Assembly: GCA_944388865.1 (NCBI GenBank)
Contig: CALXKM010000033.1
Coordinates: forward strand, 1-64,000
Direction of reading: 5' to 3'
Source: an uncultured Duodenibacillus sp.
GTDB lineage: Bacteria; Pseudomonadota; Gammaproteobacteria; Burkholderiales; Burkholderiaceae_F
Length of the DNA: 64,000 nt
Part shown: piece by piece, positions 63,378 to 64,000 of the stretch
Layout: each line of letters begins with the position of its first letter
Position numbering within the stretch: the stretch's first letter is position 1
Notes under the pieces: model-generated
Database searches by the model: none
Seen by the model: only the letters and a program-made list of their open reading frames with translations
What the model was told of the DNA's origin: nothing
Program-made: the position numbers and the translations under genes

Positions 63378-63529
63378 CGCGCGTTTGGTTCGGGCGAGAA
63401 AAAAGCTTTTTAATCCTGCCGGCAGCCGGGACCGGTCAGGAGTTCAACCATCAAACACCACCCCTAAGCTGAAGCTCGTAAGTGCCGAAGCCCCCGGTCG
63501 GGTGAGAACTTTTAATTTTTAAATTTTTC
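63378..63529 (+). promoter_or_regulatory. rpsA leader, probable autoregulatory region
   Basis: The 152-base leader contains a bulged hairpin (CCTGCCGG at 63415-63422 with CCGGTCAGG at 63432-63440) and a small CCC/GGG hairpin at 63493-63502. It ends in an almost pure A/U stretch (63510-63529) directly before the ATG with no Shine-Dalgarno. Hairpins separated by AU-rich single strands and a missing Shine-Dalgarno are the hallmarks of the E. coli rpsA leader through which S1 represses its own synthesis. Confidence 0.55.
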
Positions 63530-64000
63530 ATGTCCAACACTACCAATACCGAATCTTTTGCCCAGCTCTTCGAGGAAAGCCTCGCCAAGCAGGAAATGCG
63601 TCAGGGTGAAGTGATCACCGCCGAAGTCGTTCGCGTCGACTACAACTTCGTGGTCGTCAACGCCGGCCTGAAGTCCGAAGCCTATGTGCCCATCGAAGAA
63701 TTCAAGGATGATCGCGGCGAAGTGACCGTGGCTCCCGGCGACTTTGTCTCCGTGGCAATCGAGTCGGTTGAAAACGGCTACGGCGACACTATTTTGTCGC
63801 GCGACAAGGCCAAGCGTCTGGCTGCCTGGGCTAACCTCGAGGCAGCTCTGGAAACGGGCGAACTCGTCACCGGCACCATCACCGGCAAGGTCAAGGGCGG
63901 CCTCACCGTCATGACCAACGGCATTCGCGCCTTCCTGCCGGGTTCCCTCGTGGATACCCGTCCGGTCAAGGACACCACGCCCTACGAAGGCAAGACGCTC
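63530..64000 (+). CDS. rpsA: 30S ribosomal protein S1 (3' end outside window)
   Basis: Multi-OB-fold RNA-binding protein that helps bind mRNA to the 30S subunit. Only the first 157 codons are present. ESFAQLFEESLAKQEMRQGEVITAEVVRVDYNFVVVNAGLKSEAYVP matches the first S1 domain, and GELVTGTITGKVKGGLTV...RAFLPGSLVD the second. The ATG at 63530 is clear from similarity despite the absence of a Shine-Dalgarno. It ends the aromatic cluster. Confidence 0.96.
   Translation, partial: MSNTTNTESFAQLFEESLAKQEMRQGEVITAEVVRVDYNFVVVNAGLKSEAYVPIEEFKDDRGEVTVAPGDFVSVAIESVENGYGDTILSRDKAKRLAAWANLEAALETGELVTGTITGKVKGGLTVMTNGIRAFLPGSLVDTRPVKDTTPYEGKTL

Overview
The window reads as a chromosomal segment of a betaproteobacterium, order Burkholderiales, most like the anaerobic gut family Sutterellaceae (Sutterella or Parasutterella). 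This is inferred from gene order and protein flavour, not from a database search. Burkholderiales-type neighbourhoods are present (yebC/purD/nadD/rsfS/rlmH/maf, suhB divergent from trmJ-cysE, hda-HAD-pcnB-folK, argH divergent from hemC-hemD, ppa-nadE-glnB, ompA divergent from gyrA, and serC-pheA-hisC-tyrA-aroA-cmk-rpsA). Several lack members usually seen there: hemF beside nadD, recR after ybaB, and hemX/hemY after hemD. GC content looks to be in the mid-50s by eye.

Layout. 0.3-4.7 kb: lower-glycolysis and pentose-phosphate genes tkt-gap-pgk (+), then dedA (-). 5.7-9.6 kb: mutL-miaA and a larE-like sulfur transferase (+). 9.6-18.8 kb: a long minus-strand block maf, rlmH, rsfS, nadD, an exported protein of unknown function, purD, yebC, mutS, suhB. 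19.0-21.2 kb: trmJ and a cysE with a very long C-terminal tail (+). 21.3-25.5 kb (-): ilvE, a PLP aminotransferase and putP. 25.8-27.1 kb: a dicarboxylate/amino-acid symporter (+). 27.2-36.0 kb (-): marR-cupin, guaA, guaB, rnfH, a Tat-exported flavoprotein, two half-size chromate transporters, purM. 36.3-39.9 kb (+): hda, a HAD phosphatase, pcnB, folK. 40.1-45.8 kb (+): an orphan amino-acid-binding protein, the SRP RNA gene ffs, a frame-disrupted dnaX, ybaB, a CorC/CNNM protein, uppP. 45.9-52.5 kb: argH (-), then hemC, hemD, ppa, nadE, glnB (+). 52.7-64 kb: ompA (-), gyrA, and the aromatic amino acid operon ending in cmk and a 3'-truncated rpsA (+).

The content is mostly housekeeping: central carbon metabolism, purine and NAD synthesis, mismatch repair, aromatic and branched-chain amino acids, and translation. 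Accessory character is limited to the transporters, the flavoprotein, the LarE-like protein and the exported protein of unknown function. I saw no tRNA, rRNA, insertion sequence, prophage or CRISPR array. Intrinsic terminators are frequent and clear, and several are bidirectional between convergent genes.

Points most worth a second look: (1) dnaX reaches a stop after the gamma-like part and its tau-specific domain continues in the +1 frame; (2) NadE has a glutaminase domain lacking the catalytic cysteine; (3) GyrA has Gln at both classic quinolone-determining positions; (4) many genes have a U/pyrimidine-rich tract directly before the start codon instead of a Shine-Dalgarno sequence, including rpsA itself; (5) an intrinsic terminator lies just upstream of guaA; (6) a structured 400-nt region precedes ilvE.
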